Assembly: GCF_020509005.1 (NCBI RefSeq)
Contig: NC_063021.1
Coordinates: 3,720,001-3,784,000 of the forward strand
Length of the DNA: 64,000 bases
Origin: Fulvia fulva
Lineage: Eukaryota; Ascomycota; Dothideomycetes; Mycosphaerellales; Mycosphaerellaceae
Direction of reading: 5' to 3'
Shown here: one piece after another, positions 11,573-22,149 of the stretch
How positions within the stretch are numbered: position 1 is the first letter of the stretch
How the letters are laid out: the number at the start of each line of letters is the position of its first letter
Notes under the pieces: model-generated
The model's input: only the letters and a program-made list of their open reading frames with translations
Told to the model about the DNA's origin: nothing
The model's database searches: none
Translations under genes and position numbers: made by a program

Positions 11573-12166
11573 ATGTCGACTCCAGCGGGCACCACCACCC
11601 CAGCAGGCCAGAGCCAGCCGGTCACTCGGTGCGCCAATCCGAACTGCGAGACACCAAGCGCTCCTGTGAGGTCGTGTGGAGGATGTGGGCTCGTGTGATA
11701 CTACGGCAAGGAGTGCCAGAAGGCGCACTGGAGTGTGCACAAGTCCGCCTGCAAGCCACTCGACACCAAAGACGGTCAAAGCGAGTCTGGACATCCTATC
11801 GGTGCCTTCGTGTTCCAGGGAAGCGGTACGACCATAGACTACTTTGGCAGCGGCTTCGAGATGGTCATTATCACCATCAACATCTTCACACTCGTCCGCG
11901 CGGGCCGTCGCTACTTCTGCATCGAGACCAACCGCACCAAAGACTCCACCGGCCTGATCACGACCCATCGCTGGATCAACGAGCAGCAGTATCTCGATGA
12001 GCACGCTACGCTGTAGCGGCGGTGGGACATGGAGCCGAGTCGACAGTTTGACATCAACGGAGGCATCGTGGATGTGTCCGGCAGGCCGGTCGCAGGTGGC
12101 TCGAATCAGATCGTCGAGCGAGATGGTCGGATCAAGCTGGATGCTCTCCGCCAGCTGTGCCCGTAG
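11573..12166 (+). pseudogene. MYND-type zinc-finger protein, pseudogene
   Basis: The ATG at 11573 starts a frame with an N-terminal MYND finger: C-x4-C near codons 21-26, C-x2-C near 36-39, then YYGKECQKAHW and H-x3-C. MYND fingers bind zinc and usually mediate protein-protein contacts. The finger is broken: a TGA at 11696 replaces a codon, and the residue expected to be Cys in the Y-C-G-K-E-C pattern is Tyr (TAC), one G>A from TGC. The frame continues through about 105 codons without a recognised domain (HPIGAFVFQG onward), hits TAG at 12014, then a further TAG at 12164. A long antisense ORF (12298-11561) covers the same DNA but shows no domain and is treated as a shadow. Confidence 0.68.
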
Positions 12167-13920
12167 AGGTGGAGGAAGCAGCTCGGAGAAGCTTCGAAAT
12201 GGCGAAGGAGAGGACTGAGAATTGCGAGGGTGCGGCGGGGTCCTCAATGGTGTGGCTTTTGTACTTATAACCGGGGGCTGAGGTTCGACATTGAGCATTT
12301 CGGCGTTCTGGCTGACGGGGTTAGTAATGAGATGCCGGCGGGCTGCTGCTCTTTCTCTTTCTTTCTTCAGAGGTTGATGTTGCGGTTTGTTTCAAGGGGT
12401 TCTGCGAGCTTGTTGCTATTAGTAGATAGTCTGAGGTACTAGAACTCGGAACACTGCGAGTTGACTTGAGCATTCGCCTTCCAATATCTCCGCATGTCGC
12501 CACAGCGTAGTGTTTAGATGCATCTTCACTGCCGTTTTCCTACCTTCGACAGTGTTGTTTGCGGGTATAGACTCTCGCACGAGGGTCAATCTGGGTCGTT
12601 CTATCGATACGACGTCTCAAAAATCGACCTGAAGAGCCCGGTCACCCCCCGGGCTTGTTATACGTGGAATGTGGACTGTCTTCGAGTTTTCATTGCTTCG
12701 ACAGTGTTGTATACACCCATGCGACTTCGCGATGTGGGCTACGAGGCGCGATCGATACGATGGGAAAATGAGATACCGGCCTGAAGCAACGGTTTGCCTC
12801 TTTTACTACCTACTACAACCGCGACGAAAGGGCAGGGTCGGTCTCGATGCTGCGACGACGCCTATAGGTAGTGCTATAGATGTTTCTAGGCAGCGTGTAT
12901 GCGGTACAGCAACGTGGCCTTGTAAGGTGAGGTGCTCGGTAGCACCTCGGCAGCGCGTCGTGCAGTGGCTACTCCCGCGGCACGCTAAGCGACGACGTAG
13001 CTACAGCTGACTGTAGTATACGATTACAACTATCTCTCATTAGAGGCATACCGCGTCGTGCATCCGGCAGCGCCTCGTGTAACATAACATACTACTATAG
13101 CGGAGGTGACCGTGCGACTAGAAGGTCCCCTGTTCTACCGAAGGGCCTGTCTTATATAGAGGGCTCATCGCGTTGTACAACATCGCTATAGCGCGACTAA
13201 GAGATGTGGTCTGCTTCCCTGTAGGTCTAACAACTAGACAAAAGGAATACAGTACTAACGATAGGTAGCGGTCCATTTTTTACCAAGTTATTCCCCTTAG
13301 CTTCGTAACGTCGGCTCGAGCGTCCGGTTACGAAGCCGATACTCGGGGATAGCGCTCTACTACTAAGCTACACGACCGAACAGTGAATCGATGTGGTGAG
13401 CATGGATCAGATACAATATACCCCTTACAGACGTTAATGTCACTTCCTCGCTCCTGCCTGCCGACCAGCAGGCAGCAGCGGGACCGGTGCTAACTTTGTG
13501 CGAGTGATATCGGCACGTGCCGGTAGGCATGTGACGCCGTTCGCGGATACTAAAGCCCATCTCACCCCTTTCGACTCTCTCGCTACTACAACAACCTTTC
13601 GACACTTCACCACACGCAAGTCACTACCGCACTACTACCACACACCACTTCCGACACCTATATACTATACCACACACACCGATCGAGCGCGGAACGTACT
13701 AACAATGTGTATGTCCTCACTGCCATGTCCGCTACTAACTACAAATTCGCAAACAAAAAGCGGCATTTTGTTTGAGCGGACCAATCAAACCCCCAACTTC
13801 AAGTTCGGCCCGGGCCCACTCGACATTGATTTGTTTGAAAGTTATCGGGCGATTTGTTTGGGGTTCGCACGCCCCAATATCTTCGCGAGAGGGATATGTT
13901 ACTCGTTGCACAGATCCATC
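12167..13920. other. Intergenic region with a hairpin and C/A-rich leader
   Basis: No supported gene. It contains a GTCACCCCCCGGGC segment near 12642 recalling half of the 7.7-kb palindromes, a TTATATAGAGGG TATA-like site near 13154, the inverted repeat at 13300-13336, and a C/A-rich tract at 13580-13690 that looks like a leader upstream of the RecQ locus. Several short overlapping ORFs on both strands lack domains. Confidence 0.4.
13300..13336. repeat. Perfect 10-bp inverted repeat with 17-base loop
   Basis: GCTTCGTAAC at 13300-13309 is matched by GTTACGAAGC at 13327-13336, and the next bases outward (CCCC and GGGG) can extend the pairing imperfectly. It could be a hairpin or a protein-binding dyad. 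It lies about 800 bp upstream of the RecQ reading frame. Confidence 0.5.
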
Positions 13921-16900
13921 GATACATGTCATTGTCAGTCGCACGAAATTCCGTAGTGTTGGTAGTGTTCCGTCGCCGTCGTAAAAAGTGAAGTTCGTAG
14001 AGGTCAGAACAAGGTTTACGGCGGAGAAGGGTTCGCGAGCACGACGCGAGGGCAACGCGAGATACAAGATACATCCATCAAACCCAGTATATATAATTGA
14101 TTCACCGATCCCGGAGGGTATTGAATTACGAGATGTCCCATTGGCAAGATTTGTTCGTGCATCGACCCGAGTTCGGTGTCGTTATTTGCCGGCGATACGA
14201 GTATGCCGTCGTGCCGCAACAGGTCGCCCGGCACATCAAGGACCATCATCCATTCACGACAAAGTAGCAGGGTGCCGACATTGTACGGGAGATTCAAACG
14301 TTGTCCGACGTCGCGCAACGATGTGAAGACGTTAGATATCCCGCACGCCACGAGCCATCCGTCGAGGGATTGCCCGTATATCGTGACGGTTTACAGTGTC
14401 GGCAATGCGGACAGATATACCGGCAGATCTAAAGGATGCAAGCGCATTGCGAACAGGAACATCATTGGATTAACAACCAGCGACGGGGTGGGCAGGTACG
14501 GAAGAAATCGAGGCACAGCACCAACCGTATGTGGGATGTCGATGTCCCGTTACAGCGGTCTTTCCAGTATCCGAAGTGGTTCCGTATGTTCGTAGTGCGA
14601 ATCGATATAGAGCCAGCAACCCCGACAAGCCAGCAAGCCATCACCGACCGAGCGAAGAGCGTTAAGGGCAGTGTTAAAGCAGCGAGAGCCGCGCAGCACA
14701 ACGAGCGTCGCATCCAGGGCAGCACGCCGCGATGGGTCGCCAACCCGTGGTTAGATTTCGTCGGTTGGCATCGTCATTTAGCAGGGCATCCAGTCCGAGA
14801 ATTGATCAAGTCGACATAGCCGGCGAGAGGAGAGGCGGATTTCGACGAGAGCGTACACGAGTCGCAGGACGAAGTATACGCGGAGGGGTCCGAAGCGGCG
14901 TTGGCATTAGCGTGCCAAGCGACCAAGCGCATGATCCGGTGTGCATTTGCGACGAGCATCGTGGAGCATGTCGGACGTGCCGCGTTGGAGGCCGTAAACC
15001 GACGGGAGTGTGGATGCAAGGATAACGAGACGCCGTTTTACGGCAAGTTGAAGGTATAGTCGTTGCGAAAGTATATGCAGGTGTAGGTGAAGATGTTGCG
15101 GTACATATGGCGCACCGCCGGGCAAGACGACGCACCCCGGTACCGATTAACCGATGGACAAAGGGCGGCATTGCGACGATTGCACGCCACATGTACGAAG
15201 GAGGAAGGGGAGAGCATAGAAGCCGGGTCACAACGACAACAAGTCGCCGAGAAAGCGAGTGCCGTATTTTGGGTAGCGATGTTCGATCACGAATTACAGG
15301 ACGACGAGTTCGACAGTGGAGTCGTCAGTGCGATGGCCGTGTTAGGGATTGACGACCGTGGCGAATGGAAGGCGGCGGTGAATTACACGTAGGCATTGTC
15401 GGCGGCGATTACGATGATGCGAGCGATCGTCGTATATCGTGCGTGGTTGGCGAGGCAGCAAGCCGTGTAGCGTGCGATAGACGATGGCGACGACGAAGAG
15501 GAGGCCAAGCGGAATGCCCCGTCCGTGGTCCAGGGCGTGGACGCGTTGACCCGACGGTTTATGACGTTGCGGGAGTTTGGCGGCAAGATCAGTCCGATGG
15601 ATCGTTTGTACTATCAACGCACGTACGGGATGAAGATTCGATTCACGACGAAAGCCGAGGGTCGGGTAACGTGGCAGGGAGAGCAGTTATGCATCGACAA
15701 CGTCAGTTTTTCCATGGACGATGTGCGGAGTGTCGTGCACGGGTTGGTCGAGAGTATGCAGCAGGAATTGGTCCGAGATTTGTTGATTTTGCCGCCGAAC
15801 GACGGACAGGATTGGAAGCCAGAGATATTACCGCGGATTAGTATAGAGAAGTTGTTCGACAACCCCGCCGAATTGACCGCCGGGTGGAGTTGGTTGCAGG
15901 ACGCACGCACCGAATGGACCGTCGGCGGTGCAGATTGGATGGTCGATCGCACGTTCGCCGAGAAGGCTGTAGAGAAGCGATTCATCTAGCAGTACGGCGC
16001 AGACGTCCGAGGATTCGACGATGTCCAGTGGAACGACCGGGGCATCGAGCAGTATTTCCGTGCGGTTAGGAGGTGGAAAGAGCAGTTGATCGTGTTAGTG
16101 CATTTGTCCGCCGGGGCACCCGCCCGAGCGACCGAGTTGATGAGCATTCAGCACAAGAACGGGCCGGAGGCGAAGTCGCAACGAGGCATATTCATCGAAA
16201 ATCAGATGATGGCATTCGTGACGACGTATTACAAAGGGTATAGCGCCGGCGGCAGGTTCAAGGTCATCCATCGTTTTGTGCCGGAGGAGGTGGCGGAGTT
16301 AGTAGCATATTATTTGTGGTTGGTGCAGCCGTTCGTAGAATATTTGCAGTTCGTGTCGAAGCAGTACATAGGCGAGCCGTCGTCGTTTTTGTGGGAGCCG
16401 GAACCCGAAGAGGATTGGGAAGCGGGAGAGGACGAGGAGATAGACGAGGAGTTAAACGACGAAGATACGCATATCGACCAAGGAGAGGAGATATGTTCGG
16501 CCGTGCCCGCAAACGTGGATGGATTTTGGGACACGAATCGAGTGCGGAAGGTCATGCAGCGGGAGACGGAAAAGCGGATCGCGGTGCGGATCGGGGTGGC
16601 ATTGTGGAGGCAGGCATATCCCGCCATCTAGCGGCAGTACAGCGTGGACGAGAACGTTAGGGAGACGATCGACGAATTGTACGAGATGGCGAGAGGGAAA
16701 CCTAGGAGCGAGACGAGCATCGAGGAGATCCGTGCGAAGCAAGCCGGTCACGGTCGGCATATTGAAGAGTTGATATATGGATTGTTGGTCCACGAGAACC
16801 CGTTTTCGACCATACACGAACGCGAGCAGTTCCGACGGGTGAGCATGGATTGGCACCGGATGTTGCATTTTCGATCGGCGTGCCGCGACGACAGCCGTGT

Positions 16901-18515
16901 CCCGAAAGCGGTAAAGCAGCAGTTGGAGACGGCGCGACACGAAACACAACACCGACGGTACCGGCAGATGCGAAGCGTCGACATCGACGTGCAGTTGGAG
17001 CGGATCACGCAGCACGAAGCGGCCGCGTTTCGAGGCGTGTAGCGAGAAGGATTGCAGGCGATCGTTGGAGGGATGCCGCGGGTCACGATCGTAATGCGTA
17101 CGGGTGGTGGGAAGAGTTTGTTTTTTATGATTCCCGCGGCCGGCAGTACGGACGGAGTAACAGTCGTCGTGGTGCCCGTGGTGTCGTTGCGACAGGATTT
17201 AGTGGATCGATGCGAGAAGGTAGGCATAAGCGTCGCCGTATGGGATGGCCGTCGACCGCCGTATTACGCACGGATTATATTTATCACGCCGGAGAGTGCG
17301 GTCACGTTAGCATTCGGTCGGTTTATCGACGAGAAGCGGGCGTCATGTCAGTTGGAGCGCATCGTCATCGACGAGTGTCATAGCGTGTTGGAGGCGAGTG
17401 CTAAGTGGCGACCGAGGATGTTGCGATTGCACGAGATGGCACAGAAGGACGTGTAGGTAGTGTATTTGACCGCAACATTGCCGCCGAGCGAGGAGGAGGC
17501 GTGGTTAGCGATGGTCGGAGTCGCACGCCGAGACATGCACATTATTCGCGACGTGACGACGCGGCCAAACATCGCATATTCCGTTATGGTTTACGACATT
17601 CGTAAGGAGGAGGCACGGGTCACGGCGTTAGTAGAGGAGAAGTTGGCGCAGTACCCGGATGGACAGGTAATCGTTTATTGTCGGACAATTTAGCAGGTTC
17701 AGCAGGTAGCCGAATACACGGGAGGGCAGGCATATTATCGAGCGATTGGCACGAGCGAGGAGAAGGCGCGGATATTGCGGCGGTTGACGGATCAGAGCGC
17801 ACGTTTGTTTATCGCGACGAACGCGTTGGGGTTAGGGGTCGATGCACCGAAGATCCGGTGTGTCATCCACGTCGGGTGCCCGTTGCAGATGAAGCAGTAC
17901 GCGCAAGAGAGCGGACGGGCGGGGCGCGATGGGGTCGCGAGCGAGGCGATCATTATGCGAGGGATAAAGTGCGAGAGGGGGAGGGGGATAGCGGCGAACG
18001 AGTGGGGTTTAGAGCGGTCGATGCAGCGATTTTTGGAGGGTCAGGAATGTCGTCGTATCGTGTACGACAGGCAGATGGATGGCCGGGAAGATCGATTTGG
18101 GTGTGAAGACGGGGAAGAGCGGTGCGACGTTTGCGTCAGTCGGGGGAGGGCGCGAAAGAGGCGGCATGTCACGGGTGTAGGAGAAGGCGTCGTCGACAGG
18201 CAGGGTCGGATAGCAACAGGGTTGGTTAGGGTAGAAGGTACCAGCGAAGACGGAGGCGGAGAAGACGAAGAAGAGGAGGTCCGAGGGCCCGATAGCAGTA
18301 CAAGGTCAGGGTTGGTCGAAGAGGAGGTTCATGTAGAAGGGTTAGCGATAGCGGCGAACGCATTAGTAGCACAGACGAAAGCGATCTAACACCGGGCACG
18401 CATGTAGGTCGTCCGGCAGCATTTACAGACGGAGCGATTCGAGGTGTTGTTATAGCAGTGGCAGGGGCGATGTAGCATATACGTAGCGGGAGGTTATGTC
18501 GAGGACCGAAGATGA
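13921..18515 (+). other. Tract with near-total absence of CT on the plus strand
   Basis: By reading every line, I find only nine CT dinucleotides in these 4,595 bases: 14429, 14560, 15611, 15967, 15986, 16628, 16702, 17401 and 18386. AG, the same word on the other strand, occurs several times per 60 bases. The flanks are normal; the 60 bases from 18541 alone contain six CT. The tract coincides with the OrsD-RecQ pseudogene plus about 210 bp upstream of its ATG, so it is not only a coding effect. Leucine codons are almost all TTG or TTA, and the TCT, CCT, ACT and GCT codons are nearly missing. It is listed separately because no known feature type explains it. Confidence 0.85.
14133..18515 (+). 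pseudogene. OrsD-domain RecQ-type helicase, RIP pseudogene
   Basis: ATG at 14133 (MSHWQDLF) opens a single unshifted frame of about 1,460 codons to TGA at 18513. The N-terminus matches the OrsD domain (PF12013, formerly DUF3505): ICRRYEYAV...H-x3-HH, where the second finger Cys reads Tyr, then GLPVYRDGLQCRQCG with C-x2-C...H-x4-HH. The C-terminal third is a RecQ-like DEAD/H helicase: TGGGKS near codon 992, VIDECHS near 1080, YLTATLPP near 1112, ESGRAGRDG near 1258. Fifteen in-frame stops occur (TAG at 14265, 14817, 15057, 15084, 15390, 15468, 15987, 16629, 17040, 17454, 17691 and two after 18389; TAA at 14430 and 18387), no TGA and no frameshift. Such fusions occur in fungi, often multicopy and sometimes telomere-linked. 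The domains imply ATP-dependent nucleic-acid unwinding, but this copy cannot be translated whole. Confidence 0.88.
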
Positions 18516-18597
18516 TCTTGCATCGAAGCATTTGCCGCAACAAAGCTTGTACGATATTAAACATCTCCGCCCGGCACTCCTACCACTGCTAGAATAT

Positions 18598-19725
18598 TTA
18601 GAATGGTGACCCTCTCATGATCATATCCTCCTCCTAGCCCTCACAATCGCGAGCAGTGTCGGGATAAGGGTCGAAGTCGTCATCTTCGTCCACATCCTCA
18701 ACATCGAAGTCAAGCTCGTCACCGTCGTCGCTTCTGTTAAAGTGCTCGTCAAGAACATCGTCGTTCCATTGGTTGATAGCCGCTTCGATCTCGTGCTCCT
18801 CCTATGGTCCTCGGGCTATGCTATGAGCTTGACTGTTATACTTCTCATCCCGAGACTGTCTGATGCGATCCTCCGTAACGGTTGTTACTTGACTACGCCA
18901 AAAAGCTTGACTAGGAGGCTGTAAACGTCTTCGGTATATGTCGTATAGTTCTGCGAGGACTATGACGTCTTGCGCGTAGTATTGCTGTTCACTAGGAGCG
19001 ATTGACCGTTCCTTGGAGTAGGCGTGTGTATCGTCTTTCGCAATAGCTTTACATCGTGTCCAGCGTGCTTCCATGTCTCGGTCTAACTCTTCTCCAACAC
19101 ATCCCGAAAGTCCTGCGAGCCAACTTTTGGATCCCTTCCTAGTTACTAATTCCATGAGCTGCACGTCGTCCATTCCAGATACTGCTATTTGCTGCAGCTT
19201 ATAGAGAGCGTTGCATACATTGCGGACATCAAAGGCAGCCTTCCGAATGGTGGCAGATTCCAGGATCGTTTCCACGGATAATCCATTTTGACTACTCGTC
19301 GCGAACGCGGCTTCCCCGAGCTGCTGGACGTGGATAAGTGCAACCATGTTTAGAGGTCGTACAAGAATGGTGAGAACCGATACACCGCCACGTTGCCCGA
19401 AATTGTGGCCTTCGCAACGGAAGAAAAGTTCCGGTTGTGTTGGAAACGTAGCACCGAAATGTTTCTCTAGGCTATTTAGCAGCAAAAGTAGGTCTGGCTG
19501 AGAGTCAATAAGTTGGATTTGTACCAGTTGAGAATCTTCAATATCGTGCATACTGATCGCTTCGAGTCGCAAGGTATTTCGTGGCTCATAGAAAGATGCG
19601 TAGTAGGTCTTTAATGACTCGACGATAAAAGCAGGACAAAGATGATCAACGCAAGCGCTAAGATACCCACCGGGTCGGATCTTTGGATAGCGAAAGCCGG
19701 GTCGTCCTGCGTGGGAAGAGCGTTC
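18598..19725 (-). pseudogene. Fungal 3'-5' exonuclease (DEDD superfamily), pseudogene
   Basis: The minus frame from 19725 down to TAA at 18600-18598 is about 375 codons. It contains a pre-exonuclease segment (PGGYLSACVDHLCP, YYASFYEPRNTLRLEAI), exo I as F-F-R-C-E-G, exo II as FDVRNVCNAL, and exo III as YYAQDVIVL, followed by an acidic tail rich in Asp/Glu. The family (DnaQ/RNase D/WRN-exo fold) removes nucleotides from 3' ends using four acidic residues. Here the first Asp of the D-x-E motif is Arg, so activity is doubtful even before mutation. TAG codons at 18804-18802 and in the tail interrupt the frame, each one C>T from CAG. It is divergent from nothing near: the RecQ locus ends 82 bp away on the other strand, tail to tail. 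The start is uncertain; TAA at 19728-19726 may itself be mutated. Confidence 0.66.
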
Positions 19726-19728
19726 TTA

Positions 19729-20575
19729 GTGATTGGTCGGGATCATGCGCTCCGCATCCGCGCCATGAGGATGCCGCATCGTGCAGATGTAAACGATACA
19801 GGGTAGTCGTGCCGATTCCATATGGGGTTCGAATTTGGTTAGAATATAGCGTTGGGCAGTTTTCACATTGAACGCGCCCTCACGCACGCATCGGCACAAC
19901 AGTCAGCTTCATTTCAAAGAATGGCACCGTGTTTTTCAGAGTAAGTTATGACTTCTTCGATAGACAAGGCGCCACTGTTAAGCAAGTGCAGGATCATTCA
20001 ATCTAGCCAGTTCACGTTCCTAGTTGGAGGAGAGGAGAAAACGCCGATCACCTGAAATGAACAGGTTGTGTAAGTAAGATCGAGGGCCCATTGCGTGGCC
20101 TGCCAAGAATCGTCAGGCGGAACTCGAGGAACGATCTCTAATGGACGCCTGCTGCCTCGACTGTATCTACCGGATCCGCGTTGTAGCCGAGTCCATGCAG
20201 CCATCCTCCGGATACATTGAGTACATTGAGATACGCTTGTTTAGAAATCCGCCGCGCCGGTCACGCCATCGCTGCTACATTCTCGATCGAATTTACGGCG
20301 TACCCACAAACCTATCCTACCCGTACCTATGACGAAGCAGTATGCCACACTAGCAAGCCTCGAGACCACTTTGCTCGAATTGACATAATGCTCGCGTAAC
20401 GAGGAGGGTGATTAGGACACTACCCGCCTTGGTCGTTAGTTAGGAACAGACAACGGAAGATGATGTCTGGAAATGTTAGGCAACAGCAATCGGATGGACC
20501 TTGAAAGCCTATTTCGAGACGACTCAGTCTGCTCCGTCTGCTCTGTCTGTTTCAAGCTCCCTAGTAGCGATCATA
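19729..20575. other. Relic region with a fragment shared with 51.9 kb
   Basis: No intact gene. About 85 bp at 20259-20345 resemble 51865-51950 at roughly 80 percent by eye (shared words include GCTACATTCTCGATC and TATCCTACC). Read on the minus strand, both match part of the JmjC-family frame found at 53307-56015, so they look like degraded gene fragments of that family. A minus ORF at 20204-19998 may be more of the same relic. Confidence 0.45.
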
Positions 20576-21040
20576 ATGCCGGCCAAAAGAGGGGATGCGA
20601 ACTTGGATCAATTTGTCTCGAGGATCAATTCAGCCTTGGCTCGATTTCGACACGCGACATGGCCGCTTCACGAGGATCATAAGGAAAAATATGAGAGACT
20701 CATTCGTCTTGTCTCAGAGCCTGAACCAAACGCGGTACGGCGTGCTTCAAAGTCTGTGAAGTCGGTCCGGAGAAAGGCGCGAAAGTTGTTGTCTAGAATC
20801 AGGAACGAGCACGGTCTTGTAATGGTGTTTTTGTGTACACAAGCGTCCAGCATGACTCAACTTGCGTTTCTAAACGCAGCAGACGTCTCAGCACAATTGG
20901 CAGAGGTGTGCACTTAGCTAGGGTCTGCTCGAGGCCTGATCAGGATTGCGGAAAACTTATAAGCTATTCACAGACTGGAATATCGAATACGTCCGGGTAA
21001 GAGATTGGATTCAATAAGCAGGGATTTTCAGCGAAGCTGA
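20576..21040 (+). pseudogene. Unrecognised basic/helical protein relic
   Basis: ATG at 20576 begins MPAKRGDANLDQFVSRIN and continues with a helical Lys/Arg-rich stretch (RRASKSVKSVRRKARKLL). The frame meets TAG at 20915, TAA near 20957 and ends at TGA 21038-21040. The first two are one C>T from CAG/CAA, and the text between them still reads as protein. No family recognised. Just upstream (20524-20550) is a short TCTGCTCTG tract like the longer one at 23205, suggesting that the two loci share promoter history. Confidence 0.4.
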
Positions 21041-21209
21041 TTTGCAAGATCATCCACACGGCGACCTGCCTATAGCAGAGGGAAGTCTAACAGACCAGAG
21101 CAATGAAGGGTTGCAACAGATAGGTAAGATCCCGATTTCGTAACAGGTTGTCTAGCGTCAAACGCTCCGGAAGTCGAGGCTGAAATCTCAATCACTTATA
21201 GCAAATCCG

Positions 21210-21464
21210 ATGACCAAGTGTTTGGTTCTTGAGATTGATACACAGTACCTCGCCAAGTTTCTTGAGCGTGAGAATGATTACAGACCGTTGAGGATTATAT
21301 GTCCTTACGGACGACAACCGGAAGCACTATATGTAGTGGTTCGCGATTCATATGACTCTAGGATTACATTTTCGTATAGTCTTAGAAGCGGACTTATCGA
21401 TTTCATGAAGGACGTATCGGCAGAGCTTAAGAGCGACGGAACATTCGTATTGACGGGCGACTAA
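21210..21464 (+). CDS. Small hypothetical ORF, 84 residues
   Basis: An ATG at 21210 opens an intact frame starting MTKCLVLEIDTQYLAKFLER, with a regular mix of hydrophobic and charged residues (RPLRIICPYG, GLIDFMKDVSAELK) and a TAA end. It could be a real small gene or the last exon of a longer one; candidate GTAAGA donors upstream (about 20999, 21124) give no convincing intron. No signal peptide, membrane segment or known domain. Confidence 0.35.
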   Translation: MTKCLVLEIDTQYLAKFLERENDYRPLRIICPYGRQPEALYVVVRDSYDSRITFSYSLRSGLIDFMKDVSAELKSDGTFVLTGD

Positions 21465-22149
21465 AGCACAATGCCCGCTGTCCCTTCTTAATCGCCACAA
21501 GAATGACTTCCTGCTCTGCTTGTCCTGTTTCAAAGTCCTCCACTTCGTTCGATATACCCAAGCCCGTGAGTCGGAGTGCTCCTCCCTCTCTACCTATTCT
21601 TACGAGAACAGCACTAACGTCGTCGTCGATCTTTAGCAACACTGATGCAGTCGTCTATTCATCGTCAAGGGTGAGCGGAGTCCCTGTCTAGACAAATTAA
21701 TAAGTGACTCTATCTATATAGCTGCCGCCTTATAAGCTCTTTTGCTCTTCGTTCTAACTCTTGCTTATTCTCCGCGAACTTAGTCACGTTTTCGGAAATA
21801 CGACCCATCATCTTGGATCTTAATGATGGAGAACATATAGGAATAGGAGTCGAGTTTAAATGATCTTGCTGGGAGAAATATCTCGTGAGCGAGTGTGCAC
21901 ATACGAGCTTGTGCGAAGTGACAAAGCATCAGTCAAGGTAAGAGTCTCTAAGACAGGTGCAAATACCCCGGCCCCGGTGTTCGGCTTCATATATCATCCG
22001 ATGCCGGTACTTGGTGTCTAAAATAGGAAAGTATGGAAACAAAGCTTGATAGGCCAGGACAAATAGTTGTAGCGGCTCTCGAGTAAGTCATGATTTACAC
22101 TAAGCGCGGCTTTTCTCCGCTAGTAGCTACAACCTGGCCACGCTCCAAC
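21465..22149. other. Intergenic DNA, nothing recognised
   Basis: Short overlapping ORFs only. It holds the downstream side of both the 21210 ORF and the ankyrin relic, so it would contain the 3' ends of converging transcripts. Confidence 0.35.

Noticed and set aside
11561..12298. 245-codon minus-strand ORF antisense to the MYND pseudogene
   Set aside because: No domain or natural composition; the plus strand shows MYND ligands in order, a TATA box and a 5'-UTR intron, so this is a shadow.
13988..14326. 112-codon plus ORF overlapping the RecQ start in another frame
   Set aside because: The OrsD text lies in the frame starting at 14133; upstream codons of this ORF may be a former exon, but nothing supports a separate gene.
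3198..18515. Reassignment of TAG/TAA to glutamine
   Set aside because: Intact genes end in TAA, the same transitions occur in non-coding LTRs, and Cys-to-Tyr and His-to-Tyr changes accompany the stops; RIP explains all of these.
14016..18564. Long minus-strand ORFs across the RecQ locus
   Set aside because: They arise because a strand without AG (minus) has few TAG stops; helicase motifs are all on the plus strand.
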